Source: Undibacterium paludis
Lineage (GTDB): Bacteria > Pseudomonadota > Gammaproteobacteria > Burkholderiales > Burkholderiaceae_D
Assembly: GCF_022568815.1 (NCBI RefSeq)
Contig: NZ_JAKZHX010000009.1
Coordinates: forward strand, 124,001-188,000
Reading direction: 5' to 3'
Length of the DNA: 64,000 nucleotides
This document shows positions 1-8,705 of the stretch, one piece after another. How positions within the stretch are numbered: the stretch's first letter is position 1; every line of letters begins with the position of its first letter. The notes under the pieces were generated by a model that saw nothing but the letters and a program-made list of their open reading frames with translations, did not search any database and had not been told where the DNA came from. The position numbers were made by a program, and so were the translations under genes.

Positions 1-1598
1 TCCAGGCCCTCGCGCAAGAGGTTAATACCAACCAGTACATCAAAAGTGCCCAGACGCAGGTCACGGATGATCTCTACCCGCTCTACCGTATCTATATCAC
101 TGTGCAGGTAGCGCACCTTGATGCCATTTTCGTTAAGGAATTCTGTCAACTGTTCTGACATGCGCTTGGTCAACGTAGTGACCAATACACGCTCATTCTT
201 TTTCACCCTTTCTATGATCTGATTCATCAAGTCATCGACCTGGGTCAGGGCTGGCCGCACTTCTATTTCAGGGTCAACCAGGCCGGTCGGCCTGACCACC
301 TGCTCCACCGTCTGGTCAGCATGCTGGTCTTCATAATCACCTGGCGTGGCTGATACAAACACGGTCTGGCGCAATTTGCTTTCGAACTCAGCAAACTTCA
401 ACGGGCGATTATCCAGTGCCGAAGGCAGGCGAAAGCCGTAATCAACCAGATTGGTCTTGCGCGCCCTGTCGCCGTTGTACATGCCATTCAACTGGCCGGT
501 CAGCACATGCGATTCGTCCAGAAACATCAGGGCGTCAGACGGCAAATAATCAACCAGGGTAGGTGGCGGGTCGCCGGCCTTGGCGCCGCTCAAATGACGT
601 GAGTAATTTTCAATCCCCTTAGTGAAGCCGATCTCGGCCATCATTTCCAGGTCAAAGCGGGTGCGCTGCTCTATGCGCTGTTCTTCTATCAGTTTGTTTT
701 CACGGCGGAAAAAATCAAGACGCTCACGTAATTCCTCCTTGATGGTTTCTATCGCCCGCAGGACCGTTTCACGCGGCGTCACATAATGCGAACCAGGGTA
801 GACGGTAAAACGCGGTATCTTTTGCTTGATACGGCCCGTCAATGGGTCAAACAATTGCAGGTTTTCGATTTCATCATCAAACATTTCCACGCGCACGGCC
901 AGTTCAGCATGTTCAGCGGGGAAAATGTCTATGGTGTCACCACGGACGCGGAAAGTGCCGCGACCAAAGTCGACCTCATTACGCTTGTATTGCATTTGTA
1001 TCAAACGGGCAATGATGTCGCGCTGACTGACCTTGTCCCTGGCGCGCAAGGTCAAAATCATCTTGTGATATTCATTGGGGTTACCGATACCATAGATGGC
1101 AGACACCGTTGCCACGATGATCACGTCACGTCTTTCCATCAGTGATTTGGTGCAGGACAGGCGCATCTGTTCTATGTGCTCATTGATGGCAGAATCTTTC
1201 TCAATGAACAAGTCACGTTGCGGCACATAGGCTTCTGGTTGATAGTAATCGTAATAACTGACAAAATACTCCACCGCATTGCGTGGAAAGAATTCTCTGA
1301 ACTCACTATACAACTGTGCAGCCAGGGTTTTATTAGGTGCAAAGATGATTGCCGGCCTACCGGTCCTGGCGATCACGTTCGCCATCGTATAGGTCTTACC
1401 CGACCCCGTCACACCCAGCAGTGTCTGAAAAAACAAGCCATCATTGATTCCCTCGACCAATTGCGATATTGCCGTCGGCTGATCGCCGGCAGGCTGGAAC
1501 AACTGGTATAACTGATAAGGTGAATCAGGAAAGCTGATGAATTTTGCCTCGTCCAACTGTTCGGACGAAGCTGTTGAATTAACCGGTGCGACCGCCAT
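1..1598 (-). CDS. uvrB: Excinuclease ABC subunit B (3' end outside window)
   Basis: UvrB is the damage-verifying helicase-like subunit of nucleotide excision repair; it is loaded by UvrA and recruits UvrC. The gene runs leftward off the window, so about 532 codons of the usual ~690 are visible. Translating the minus strand from the ATG at 1598 gives the Walker A motif GVTGSGKT at residues 62-69, the damage-probing beta-hairpin region ([12 protein letters not shown]), the helicase motif LDESH and the SATPGDYE motif, all intact. The UvrC-binding C-terminus lies outside. It is divergent from the aminotransferase gene, with a 98-bp gap. I did not see a convincing LexA box in that gap. The identification is firm. 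Confidence 0.96.
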   Translation of the reverse strand, partial: MAVAPVNSTASSEQLDEAKFISFPDSPYQLYQLFQPAGDQPTAISQLVEGINDGLFFQTLLGVTGSGKTYTMANVIARTGRPAIIFAPNKTLAAQLYSEFREFFPRNAVEYFVSYYDYYQPEAYVPQRDLFIEKDSAINEHIEQMRLSCTKSLMERRDVIIVATVSAIYGIGNPNEYHKMILTLRARDKVSQRDIIARLIQMQYKRNEVDFGRGTFRVRGDTIDIFPAEHAELAVRVEMFDDEIENLQLFDPLTGRIKQKIPRFTVYPGSHYVTPRETVLRAIETIKEELRERLDFFRRENKLIEEQRIEQRTRFDLEMMAEIGFTKGIENYSRHLSGAKAGDPPPTLVDYLPSDALMFLDESHVLTGQLNGMYNGDRARKTNLVDYGFRLPSALDNRPLKFAEFESKLRQTVFVSATPGDYEDQHADQTVEQVVRPTGLVDPEIEVRPALTQVDDLMNQIIERVKKNERVLVTTLTKRMSEQLTEFLNENGIKVRYLHSDIDTVERVEIIRDLRLGTFDVLVGINLLREGL

Positions 1599-1696
1599 GA
1601 TGCTATTACCTTTGCTAAAATAGGTGGCTGTACTTTGCAATCTGCCTCATTCCAACCTTTATTGTCGGCAACGACAACTATTTCAATATTATCACG

Positions 1697-2911
1697 ATGA
1701 CTGCTTCCGCTTCTTCCCCCCTGTTTTCTGCCATAGAAATGGCGCCGCGCGACCCTATCCTGGGTATCACCGAAGCCTTTAATGCTGACCAGAATCCTGC
1801 CAAGGTCAACCTTGGTGTTGGTGTTTATTATGACGACAATGGCAAAGTACCCTTGCTGGAATGTGTCAAAAAGGCCGAAGCCATTTTGATGGAAAAATTC
1901 TCGCCTCGCACTTACCTGCCCATCGAAGGCCTGGCTGCCTATGACAAGGCAGTACAGGAACTGGTGTTTGGCGCTGACAGCGATGTCGTCAAAGAGAAGC
2001 GCGCCATTACTGCACAAGCCATAGGTGGCACGGGTGCATTGAAGCTGGGTGCTGACTTCTTGCAGCGTTTCACGCCAAATTCTGAAGTCTGGATCAGCGA
2101 CCCAAGCTGGGAAAACCATCGCGCCCTGTTTGAGTCAGCCGGTTTCAAGGTCAATTCTTATCCGTATTATGATGCAGCAACACGTGGCGTCAATTTTGCC
2201 GGTATGCTGGATGCATTAAAAAACATGGCACCTGGCGCCATCGTCCTGCTGCACGCATGCTGCCATAACCCTACCGGTGCAGATCTGACTGACGAGCAAT
2301 GGACACAGGTCATTGAAGTTGTCACGCAGCGGGGCCTGATCCCTTTCCTTGACATGGCTTACCAGGGCTTTGGTGATGGCATAGAAGCTGATGGTAAGGT
2401 CGTACGTCGTTTTGCAGAAGCCGGCGGCGCCCTGTTCGTCTCCAACTCTTTTTCCAAATCTTTCTCCCTGTACGGCGAGCGTGTCGGCGCGCTGAGCATA
2501 GCAGCGTCGAGTGCAGAAGAAGCTGCACGCATCATGTCGCAACTCAAGCGCGTGATCCGCACCAACTATTCCAACCCTCCTACTCATGGCGGCCAGGTGG
2601 TGGCAACGGTACTGGCGACCCCGGAACTGCGTCAGTTGTGGGAAGAAGAACTGGCAGGCATGCGCGTACGCATACGCGAAATGCGCGCAGCTTTTGTCAA
2701 CAAGCTCAAAGAACAAGCCCCTGCTCACAACTTTGACTTCGTCATCCAGCAGCGCGGCATGTTCTCATATTCTGGCCTGACGAAAGAACAGGTAGGCCAA
2801 TTGCGTGACAATAACTCTATCTATGCCGTTGATACCGGCCGTATCTGTGTAGCGGCCCTCAATAGCAAAAATATTGACAATGTCATCGCGGCGATTGCGA
2901 AGACCCTGTAA
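1697..2911 (+). CDS. tyrB: Aromatic amino acid / aspartate family aminotransferase
   Basis: A 404-residue class I PLP-dependent aminotransferase of the AspC/TyrB type. The PLP lysine is K254 in SNSFSKSF, followed by the family motif LYGERVG; the N-terminal PRDPILGITEAF and the C-terminal GRICVAALN segments also fit. Such enzymes transfer the amino group between glutamate and aromatic 2-oxo acids or oxaloacetate in the cytoplasm. The choice between aromatic and aspartate preference cannot be made from sequence alone, so the symbol is tentative. It starts at an ATG and stands alone, followed by the tRNA-Asn promoter. It is 2 kb from the pigment cluster, but nothing in the sequence links it to tyrosine supply there. 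Confidence 0.9.
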   Translation: MTASASSPLFSAIEMAPRDPILGITEAFNADQNPAKVNLGVGVYYDDNGKVPLLECVKKAEAILMEKFSPRTYLPIEGLAAYDKAVQELVFGADSDVVKEKRAITAQAIGGTGALKLGADFLQRFTPNSEVWISDPSWENHRALFESAGFKVNSYPYYDAATRGVNFAGMLDALKNMAPGAIVLLHACCHNPTGADLTDEQWTQVIEVVTQRGLIPFLDMAYQGFGDGIEADGKVVRRFAEAGGALFVSNSFSKSFSLYGERVGALSIAASSAEEAARIMSQLKRVIRTNYSNPPTHGGQVVATVLATPELRQLWEEELAGMRVRIREMRAAFVNKLKEQAPAHNFDFVIQQRGMFSYSGLTKEQVGQLRDNNSIYAVDTGRICVAALNSKNIDNVIAAIAKTL

Positions 2912-2930
2912 TTCGCTTGTGGCAATAGAG

Positions 2931-2959
2931 TTGACAACTTCAGGGGCGGAGCATATAAT
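2931..2959 (+). promoter_or_regulatory. Sigma-70 promoter of the first tRNA-Asn gene
   Basis: A consensus -35 box TTGACA (2931-2936) and a consensus -10 box TATAAT (2954-2959) are separated by exactly 17 bp. The predicted transcription start lies about 6 bp before the mature tRNA 5' end at 2972. It begins only 20 bp after the aminotransferase stop codon. Confidence 0.88.
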
Positions 2960-2971
2960 CTTTGTCTCTGT

Positions 2972-3047
2972 TCCCTGATAGCTCAGTCGGTAGAGCGACG
3001 GACTGTTAATCCGCAGGTCCCTGGTTCGAGTCCAGGTCGGGGAGCCA
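2972..3047 (+). tRNA. tRNA-Asn (GTT), copy 1
   Basis: A 76-nt cloverleaf with encoded CCA. The acceptor arms TCCCTGA and TCGGGGA pair with one G-T wobble, the D-arm begins GCTC, the anticodon stem-loop GGACTGTTAATCC carries GTT, and the T-arm has the loop TTCGAGT. It is identical to copies 2 and 3. A consensus promoter sits just upstream; no terminator is seen before copy 2. Confidence 0.96.
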
Positions 3048-3152
3048 CAGAATTCAAAGTAAGTAGTGAACTTAGCAAAAAATCACTGCGAGCTGGTTTT
3101 ACGGCACATCAAAGTGCTTACAAAGTTTTACGAAGATCATCATATCTTCTAT

Positions 3153-3228
3153 TCCCTGATAGCTCAGTCGGTAGAGCGACGGACTGTTAATCCGCAGGTC
3201 CCTGGTTCGAGTCCAGGTCGGGGAGCCA
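3153..3228 (+). tRNA. tRNA-Asn (GTT), copy 2
   Basis: Identical in all 76 positions to copy 1, with the same GTT anticodon and encoded CCA. The upstream region lacks the strong TTGACA/TATAAT promoter of copy 1 and has only a weak AT-rich CATATCTTCT stretch, so it may be read through from copy 1. A rho-independent terminator follows directly. Confidence 0.96.
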
Positions 3229-3239
3229 AATTAGTAAAT

Positions 3240-3274
3240 AGAGTTACTTGCCAACGCCAGTAACTCTTTTTTTT
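3240..3274 (+). terminator. Rho-independent terminator after tRNA-Asn copy 2
   Basis: An 8-bp stem GAGTTACT (3241-3248) pairs with AGTAACTC (3259-3266) across a 10-nt loop and is followed by eight T residues (3267-3274). Confidence 0.9.
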
Positions 3275-3418
3275 CCGCCGGATTCACCTGGTTACAGGTA
3301 AACAGCGGGATAAGTTGATGCAGTAACAAATAAGAATTTGAAGTAAGTGGTGAACTTAATAAAAAATCACTGCAAAAAGATTTAAAAAGAGTTTTACGAA
3401 GATCATCATATCTTCTAT

Positions 3419-3494
3419 TCCCTGATAGCTCAGTCGGTAGAGCGACGGACTGTTAATCCGCAGGTCCCTGGTTCGAGTCCAGGTCGGGGAGCCA
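3419..3494 (+). tRNA. tRNA-Asn (GTT), copy 3
   Basis: Third identical copy. The 29 bp directly upstream match those of copy 2 exactly. Because a terminator lies between copies 2 and 3, this copy needs either readthrough or a weak promoter of its own. Confidence 0.96.
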
Positions 3495-3507
3495 AATTGA
3501 GAGAACA

Positions 3508-3541
3508 GAGTTACTTGCACGTGCCAGTAACTCTTTTTTTT
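3508..3541 (+). terminator. Rho-independent terminator after tRNA-Asn copy 3
   Basis: The same stem as after copy 2, GAGTTACT (3508-3515) with AGTAACTC (3526-3533), then eight T residues. The loop sequence differs from that after copy 2, consistent with relaxed selection on the loop after duplication. Confidence 0.9.
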
Positions 3542-3936
3542 CCCTCAAGTCAGTCAGTGTAATTCTAAAAACTTGCCATTGCTTCTGAAGTTTTATGTAC
3601 GCGGCGTAGAAGTCAGACAAGCCTGGCAAAATCATTTACCGGTTTAAGTACAACCCCGGTCACAGAAAAACGTACGCTTCCCCCTTGTTAGTCATACCCG
3701 GTCTTTCAACAGACTGTTGGGTCAGTGCTTTGCTTTCCACGCTAAAGCACTTTCCCATCCCCTATGATCATCGCCACTGACAGCGCGTCATATACAAAAA
3801 AACCTGCCCCACTGACACCGAGTCACTGCCTTGGAATTTTCAGTGCAAAAATATCTGGATTCTTGCCATCCAGTCATGATCCCATAGCCTTTCAATACTT
3901 GTTTGCCTGCTTCATGAAAAGTACACGTTTATCTTG
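3542..3936. other. Gene-free stretch between tRNA array and deacetylase gene
   Basis: About 390 bp with no credible reading frame. It contains one imperfect inverted repeat, AGTGCTTT (3724-3731) with AAAGCACT (3744-3751), without a T-tract. No convincing promoter was recognised, although one for the deacetylase gene presumably lies near its 3' end. Confidence 0.5.
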
Positions 3937-4914
3937 ATGTCGGCATCGGCCTTGATTATCTACAGAAAATTTCTGTCAGGGCAGATACAATATCGGCCTT
4001 GGTTCAATCAACGCTTACCGATTTTGCTTATCCTTCTTCAAAGATATCTGGCAGTATTTTGCATGCTTGCTTTATCAGTAGCCGGCCAGTCCAATGCAGC
4101 AACGGCAGATGATACTTGTGACGGCAATCCGGCACCCATCCGCTATCTGCTGACATTTGATGACGGGCCCAGTGCAGTCAGGCCGGACAACCCTACCGAA
4201 AAAGTATTAAGCATCCTGTCAAAAAACCCCCACCAGAATGGCATCAAAGCGGTTTTTTTTACGCAAACAAGAGCTGTCAATGGTGGCGGTACAGAATATG
4301 GCCGGACCTTGCTGAAGCGCGAAGTCGAAGAAGGTCATTTGCTGGCTTTTCATACGGCAACGCCGCGACATTCCAATCATCGTTATCTTGGCGAACAGGA
4401 TTTGAAAGCTTCGCTTGAACTCGGCATTGCTGACCTGACCAGCATTACCGGAGTCGCCCCAAAACTGGTACGTCCGCCATTCTGGAGTTATGACGCGCTG
4501 ACGCTGGACGTCTATCAGCAGCATGGCTTGCAGATGCTATTGACAGATTTAAGCGCCAATGATGGCATTATCTATGGCATCAATTTCAGCCTGACCAAAC
4601 GCCGAAATATGCGCAAATTACTGGCGGCCATGCGCCCGCGCTGGTGCCAGAATACCTTGCCGGTGGTAGATGGCGTGACCCCGATTGTGGTCACTTTCCA
4701 TGACATCAATCCTTACACAGCCAATCATCTGGAGGAGTATCTGGGAATACTTCTGGACGTGGCCGGGGAATTGAATGTACAAGTCAGCGAAAAGCCTTTT
4801 TATGATGCTGCTGATGAGCTTGAACGCGCTGCTTTGGCAAGAGTAGTGAAAGACAGCAATAACGCACCAGAGTTACCGGGGATATGGAACTGGTTCTGGA
4901 GTCTGTTCCGCTGA
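3937..4914 (+). CDS. Polysaccharide deacetylase family protein (NodB domain)
   Basis: A secreted or membrane-anchored carbohydrate esterase family 4 protein of about 325 residues. A hydrophobic N-terminal segment (about residues 30-50) ends near QSNAATAD, like a signal peptide with a long n-region. The NodB domain then shows the metal-site motif TFDDGP, a second-site FHTATPRHSNH and the RPPFW motif; a late TFHDINP segment supplies the C-terminal histidine. The likely reaction is removal of N- or O-acetyl groups from a surface polysaccharide; the substrate cannot be told. I chose the ATG at 3937; a TTG directly before it and an ATG at the hydrophobic core are alternatives. Its last 42 bp overlap the convergent PPTase gene. 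Confidence 0.82.
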   Translation: MSASALIIYRKFLSGQIQYRPWFNQRLPILLILLQRYLAVFCMLALSVAGQSNAATADDTCDGNPAPIRYLLTFDDGPSAVRPDNPTEKVLSILSKNPHQNGIKAVFFTQTRAVNGGGTEYGRTLLKREVEEGHLLAFHTATPRHSNHRYLGEQDLKASLELGIADLTSITGVAPKLVRPPFWSYDALTLDVYQQHGLQMLLTDLSANDGIIYGINFSLTKRRNMRKLLAAMRPRWCQNTLPVVDGVTPIVVTFHDINPYTANHLEEYLGILLDVAGELNVQVSEKPFYDAADELERAALARVVKDSNNAPELPGIWNWFWSLFR

Positions 4915-5514
4915 CAGGCCTACTTGCAAAAGTAGAGGTGGCGATACAAATTGCCTGTCGCTACACAAAGTGATGGACAAGGCATGATGCGGTAGCTGCA
5001 AGCATTGTGCACATGGCAAATTCAGCTTGATTTGCGCTTCTTTTTTTGTCCATAGCTGATAAAAAGCATGCATGCGATTGTCCGCATCCTGCTGGTTTAT
5101 CCAGACACTCTCTTCAGCATCAAATGCATGCAATGCCAGTGCTGAGAAGTCCCGGTCAGGGTTTAGCAATTCGATATCCAAACCCAACTTGTTGTTGCTA
5201 CTCAAAGCACAACCAATCCAGTTACCACTATGCGAAAGGCTGAAGCCAATATCTGGAAAGGCTGGAAAATCAAGCTGCGGTGCATTGCCAGGGCGTTCAG
5301 TCAATTGCAGTACGTCAACCGGCACTTCCAGTAATTGACTAAGCCTTTGACGAAGCAAAACTCGTCCAATCAAAAATTGCCGCTGACGCTCGGGTCTGAC
5401 AAAACACCGATAGCGCCGCAATTCGGTTGGTGCAAGCCAAGAAGTGTAGCAAGTTAGCTCCCGATCTTTTATAGAAGAACTATCCACGAGCCACACTTTA
5501 GCGATTGACATCAT
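4873..5514 (-). CDS. 4'-phosphopantetheinyl transferase (Sfp type)
   Basis: About 213 residues. It transfers phosphopantetheine from CoA to a serine of carrier proteins; here the obvious targets are the two ACPs of the pigment cluster. Family motifs are visible in order: an FSLSHSG segment, the magnesium-binding LGLDIE, and FYQLWTKKEAQIKL, the WxxKEA signature. It is the last gene of the leftward pigment run, 25 bp after the lipoprotein gene. Two adjacent ATG codons (5512-5514, 5509-5511) and a TTG precede the conserved part. Its 3' end overlaps the deacetylase gene on the other strand by 42 bp. It could also serve other carrier proteins of the cell. Confidence 0.88.
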   Translation of the reverse strand: MMSIAKVWLVDSSSIKDRELTCYTSWLAPTELRRYRCFVRPERQRQFLIGRVLLRQRLSQLLEVPVDVLQLTERPGNAPQLDFPAFPDIGFSLSHSGNWIGCALSSNNKLGLDIELLNPDRDFSALALHAFDAEESVWINQQDADNRMHAFYQLWTKKEAQIKLNLPCAQCLQLPHHALSITLCSDRQFVSPPLLLQVGLSAEQTPEPVPYPR

Positions 5515-5538
5515 CAAGCACTCTTACGCTCAACAAGC

Positions 5539-6150
5539 TTAATCAAAGCCTGACAAAATCTTATAAGTAATTTCAGTATTTGTCGCCTTTACTATTTCTA
5601 TGCGTGCGCCTTTATAGCCTAAAATTGACGACTCGTCTAAATCGTAGGTTACTTCATTGTTAAATGCTGGGCGCGCCAGATTATTAGAAAACTCCCTATA
5701 CGCAAGAGTAATTCGATTACCTATTTTTCCGTTATAAAGCAAAGTTTGTTGGAAAGCATTTGCTGATTTTCTTGCAAGCTTGTTAATGAGTGAATATTTG
5801 ATATCTGCACATTGCTCTTTGCTAAAGCAAATTTTATTTTCAGCCTTATAAAGATAAACTTCTACTTTATCTTTGACAAACTTAATGCGCGTTTTATTTT
5901 CTGCCTCAAATGGATACTCACCTTTAAGCAAAGGAATAGAACCAATCATCTCATTTTGAGCAATAACAAGTGATGGCTCCAATTGCCCCATCCCCTGTGT
6001 CAATAAACTTTCCCCGATGCCTTTTGTCGCAATAGTACCTATCTCTGGGAAAGTGAAAGAAGCAATTTCAGGCTGTTTTTTTGAAGCACATCCGGACAGT
6101 AAAAGGACTGCCGTCATCATCACGGGTAGCATTTCTTTCCATATACTCAT
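5539..6150 (-). CDS. Predicted lipoprotein of unknown function
   Basis: A 203-residue protein I do not recognise. The N-terminus is a lipoprotein signal with lipobox LLSGC (cysteine about residue 21) followed by ASKKQPE, so it is probably anchored in the outer membrane. The rest is soluble, rich in K, N and E, with two cysteines in a KICFSKEQC segment that could form a disulfide. Composition is clearly more AT-rich than the pigment genes to its right. It lies between the small secreted-protein gene and the PPTase gene, all on one strand, so it is probably transcribed with the cluster. Whether it belongs functionally is unknown. Confidence 0.7.
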   Translation of the reverse strand: MSIWKEMLPVMMTAVLLLSGCASKKQPEIASFTFPEIGTIATKGIGESLLTQGMGQLEPSLVIAQNEMIGSIPLLKGEYPFEAENKTRIKFVKDKVEVYLYKAENKICFSKEQCADIKYSLINKLARKSANAFQQTLLYNGKIGNRITLAYREFSNNLARPAFNNEVTYDLDESSILGYKGARIEIVKATNTEITYKILSGFD

Positions 6151-6256
6151 ATAGTTTCTCCAATATTAAACAATCATCGACTCACACAATTCATTACATC
6201 ACTTCAGTATCACCTGAGATGAGATATGGATGAATAAAAATTTTCATGTTCTTTAC

Positions 6257-6703
6257 TTATTCATCAATCTTGACAAAATCTGCCTTGAGAACAACACCAG
6301 CCATCAAAGCATTAATGTGGCACTCAAATTCTGTTTCGCTTGATTTTTCGACATCATCATAATTACTGACGATATTAATCACGGCATTTGCACCCAAATT
6401 TTCAGCGCGTTTTTTCAGTTGCAACATAGCAGATAGAAAAACCCAGTTGCAAGCCTGCTCAGTAGTCTTGTTCAAGGCATTTGTTTTTTTATTTGTTTGA
6501 TCGTTAATGATTTTCCTGGATACAGGTGGCGTGGCTTGTGTGCCAAAATAGTATTTCACCTTATCGCCTAATCTATATGGAGCATTATTGCTTGTCATCG
6601 CTGTCGCGATAGGCAACATCACTATATTGTCAGCAGCAATAACCGGCATCGTTAAATTAACCAGTGTGATCAGCGCAATTGCGGTACGAATTAATTTTTT
6701 CAT
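6257..6703 (-). CDS. Small secreted protein of unknown function
   Basis: 148 residues with a Sec signal peptide (MKKLIRTAIALITLVNL, cleavage near VIAAD). The mature part has two cysteines (ACNW and FECH) about 50 residues apart. The segment AENLGANAVINIVSNYD recalls the RAxxLGANAVIG motif of YbjQ/DUF4156-like small proteins, a weak resemblance only. It begins 39 bp after the apeR stop with no terminator between, so it is likely an extension of the pigment transcript. AT-rich codon use sets it and the next lipoprotein gene apart from the ketosynthase genes. Function is unknown. Confidence 0.65.
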   Translation of the reverse strand: MKKLIRTAIALITLVNLTMPVIAADNIVMLPIATAMTSNNAPYRLGDKVKYYFGTQATPPVSRKIINDQTNKKTNALNKTTEQACNWVFLSAMLQLKKRAENLGANAVINIVSNYDDVEKSSETEFECHINALMAGVVLKADFVKIDE

Positions 6704-6742
6704 GTTCTATCTCCAGGCTAAAAAACGCTATCAACATGCAAG

Positions 6743-7981
6743 TCAGCTATATTTTTTAAAAATCAGCGAAGTGTTTATTCCGCCAAACGCAAAATTATTC
6801 GACATCACATACGCACAAGTTATCGCCCTGCCCTCGTCCCTGATGTAATCAAGCTCTGCGCATTGCGGGTCCAGCTCCTGCAAATTGATCGTCGGTGCAA
6901 ACCAGCCTTCGCGCATCATTTCTATGCTGATCCAGGCCTCCAGTGCGCCACAGGCCCCCAGCGTATGACCCATATAGCTTTTCAGGGAACTGATGGGCGT
7001 ACGCTGGCCGAAGACTTCTGCCGTTGCCTGGCTCTCGGCAATATCGCCCTGCTGGGTGCCGGTACCGTGGGCATTGACATAACCAATATCGCCAGGCTGC
7101 AGTCCTGCATCTGCCAGTGCCAGTTGCATGGCGATCTTCATGGTTTCGGCATTGGGCTGTGTCACATGACAACCGTCACTATTGGTGCCAAATCCGACCA
7201 GTTCTGCATGTATGGTTGCGCCACGCGCCACTGCGTGCTCAAGTTCTTCGAGTATCAGGCAACCCGCGCCTTCACCTATCACCAGGCCATCGCGACCGGC
7301 ATCAAACGGACGCGGCGTGACTTCAGGTGTATCATTTTTGACACTGGTGGCGAACAGAGTGTCGAATACCGCCGCTTCGGTCGCACATAATTCTTCTGCA
7401 CCGCCGGCTATCATGGCGATCTGCTTGCCACTACGGATTGCTTCATATGCGTAACCTATACCCTGGCTGCCTGATGTACAGGCTGATGATGTCGTAATCA
7501 CGCGCCCAGTCAAGCCAAAAAACACACCGATGTTGACTGGCGCAGTATGCGCCATCATCTTTATATAGGTCGTCGCATTGATGCCCTTGGTGGTGCGCTC
7601 TTCCATCATGCGCCCGAAATCACCAATGGCGCTTGGTGTGCCGGCAGAAGAACCAAAAGAGATGCCCATCTGCCCGCTCGTCAGCAAGGTATGATCGAGC
7701 AAACCGGCATGTGCCAGCGCCATTTCACTGGCGCGTGTCGCCATCAGCGCCACCCGGCCCATGCTGCGGGTGGCTTTGCGATGATATTTTTCATTCAGCT
7801 CAAACGGCGCTGCCGGGGCACCAAGTTTGGTATTGAGTCCATCATAGTCTTGCCAGTCATCCATAGGGACGATGGCATTGCGGTACTCCCCCAATTGCCG
7901 GCGTATGCTGGTCCAGTCATTGCCCAGCGGGCTGATGCCAGCCATGCCTGTCACAACCACGCGGCGATTGATCTTGCTCAT
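6743..7981 (-). CDS. apeR: Beta-ketoacyl-ACP synthase of APE cluster (ApeR-like)
   Basis: A 412-residue FabF-type condensing enzyme with the complete catalytic triad C168 (SSACTSG), H305 (VNAHGTGT) and H339 (YMGHTLG). It would catalyse decarboxylative condensation of malonyl-ACP with an acyl chain. In described aryl polyene loci the last gene of the core is such a second active ketosynthase; its exact role relative to ApeO is less clear. The start codon overlaps the ketoreductase stop by 4 bp, indicating translational coupling. It is the last of the canonical ape genes here. Confidence 0.88.
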   Translation of the reverse strand: MSKINRRVVVTGMAGISPLGNDWTSIRRQLGEYRNAIVPMDDWQDYDGLNTKLGAPAAPFELNEKYHRKATRSMGRVALMATRASEMALAHAGLLDHTLLTSGQMGISFGSSAGTPSAIGDFGRMMEERTTKGINATTYIKMMAHTAPVNIGVFFGLTGRVITTSSACTSGSQGIGYAYEAIRSGKQIAMIAGGAEELCATEAAVFDTLFATSVKNDTPEVTPRPFDAGRDGLVIGEGAGCLILEELEHAVARGATIHAELVGFGTNSDGCHVTQPNAETMKIAMQLALADAGLQPGDIGYVNAHGTGTQQGDIAESQATAEVFGQRTPISSLKSYMGHTLGACGALEAWISIEMMREGWFAPTINLQELDPQCAELDYIRDEGRAITCAYVMSNNFAFGGINTSLIFKKYS

Positions 7982-8703
7982 GCCATGCCTCCATTGACCG
8001 ATATAACCTGGCGCGTCACATACGCAGCATCTGCATGCATGAGAAAACTGACGACAGCGGCCACTTCTTCGGGCTTGCCCACACGGCGGGCCGGTATCAT
8101 TTTTAATGCTTCTTCCATTGGTACTTCACTTATCATGTCAGTCTCTATCAGGCCCGGGGCCACACAGTTGACCGTAATGGCGCGTTTGGCCAGTTCGATG
8201 GCCAACGCCTTGGTCGCGCCGATGATGCCGGCTTTTGCTGCGCTGTAATTCACCTGGCCGCGATTGCCGATCAGGCCAGATACCGAAGCCAGAGTGATGA
8301 TACGCCCTGGCTTGCGCCTTTGCACCATGGGCATGACCAGAGGATTGAGTACATTGTAAAAACCATCGAGATTAGTCTCCAGAACAATATCCCAGTCTTC
8401 ACCCGACATGGCCGGAAAAGCATTATCACGCGCCACACCGGCATTGCATACCACGCCATAGTAGCAGCCATGCTCCTCAATATCCGCCGTCAATATGGCT
8501 GCCGCCTGCTCACGTGCGCTGATATCAAACTGCAATACCCTGACCTGACGCCCCATGCCGGCGATCTCCTGCGCAAGCACGTCAGTTTCTGCACGCTGAC
8601 TGCGGCAATGCAAGACAATATCGTAACCATCACGCGCCAGGCGCAATGCAATTGCCTTGCCTATGCCGCGCGATGATCCTGTCACCAACACACTCATACT
8701 CAT
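7978..8703 (-). CDS. apeQ: 3-ketoacyl-ACP reductase of APE cluster (ApeQ-like)
   Basis: A 241-residue short-chain dehydrogenase of the FabG type. The NADPH-binding motif GSSRGIG lies at residues 9-15, CNAG near 86, and the catalytic residues are S140, Y153 and K157 in NYSAAKAG. It reduces the 3-keto group after each extension round of the polyene. It ends inside the start of the downstream ketosynthase gene (4-bp overlap) and begins 2 bp after the dehydratase stop, so the three genes are tightly coupled. Confidence 0.9.
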   Translation of the reverse strand: MSMSVLVTGSSRGIGKAIALRLARDGYDIVLHCRSQRAETDVLAQEIAGMGRQVRVLQFDISAREQAAAILTADIEEHGCYYGVVCNAGVARDNAFPAMSGEDWDIVLETNLDGFYNVLNPLVMPMVQRRKPGRIITLASVSGLIGNRGQVNYSAAKAGIIGATKALAIELAKRAITVNCVAPGLIETDMISEVPMEEALKMIPARRVGKPEEVAAVVSFLMHADAAYVTRQVISVNGGMA

Positions 8704-8705
8704 TA

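Larger units (their letters stand above)
3051..3541 (+). repeat. Tandem duplication of a tRNA-Asn unit (leader + tRNA + terminator)
   Basis: Two units, roughly 3051-3274 and 3335-3541, share the same order: an AAGTAAGTRGTGAACTTA leader, a TAAAAAATCACTGC-like stretch, an identical 29-bp segment just before the tRNA (from 3124 and from 3390), the identical 76-nt tRNA, and a GAGTTACT/AGTAACTC terminator. The offset between units is 266 bp. Copy 1 shares only the tRNA itself. The pattern indicates duplication of a unit with its terminator; loop and spacer sequences have since diverged. Confidence 0.8.

Noticed and set aside
1599..1696. LexA box searched for upstream of uvrB
   Set aside because: CTG and CAG-like triplets are present but no CTGT-N8-ACAG arrangement was found.
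1409..2119. 236-codon minus-strand frame spanning uvrB start and the aminotransferase
   Set aside because: It overlaps two firm genes on the other frame or strand and shows no recognisable protein features.
3066..3263. Frame encoding SLIAQSVERRTVNPQVPGSSPGRG across tRNA-Asn copy 2
   Set aside because: This is the familiar false protein made by reading through a tRNA gene; the tRNA explains the sequence fully.
3453..3635. Minus-strand frame ending LDSNQGPAD over tRNA-Asn copy 3
   Set aside because: Antisense reading of a tRNA, a well-known spurious annotation.
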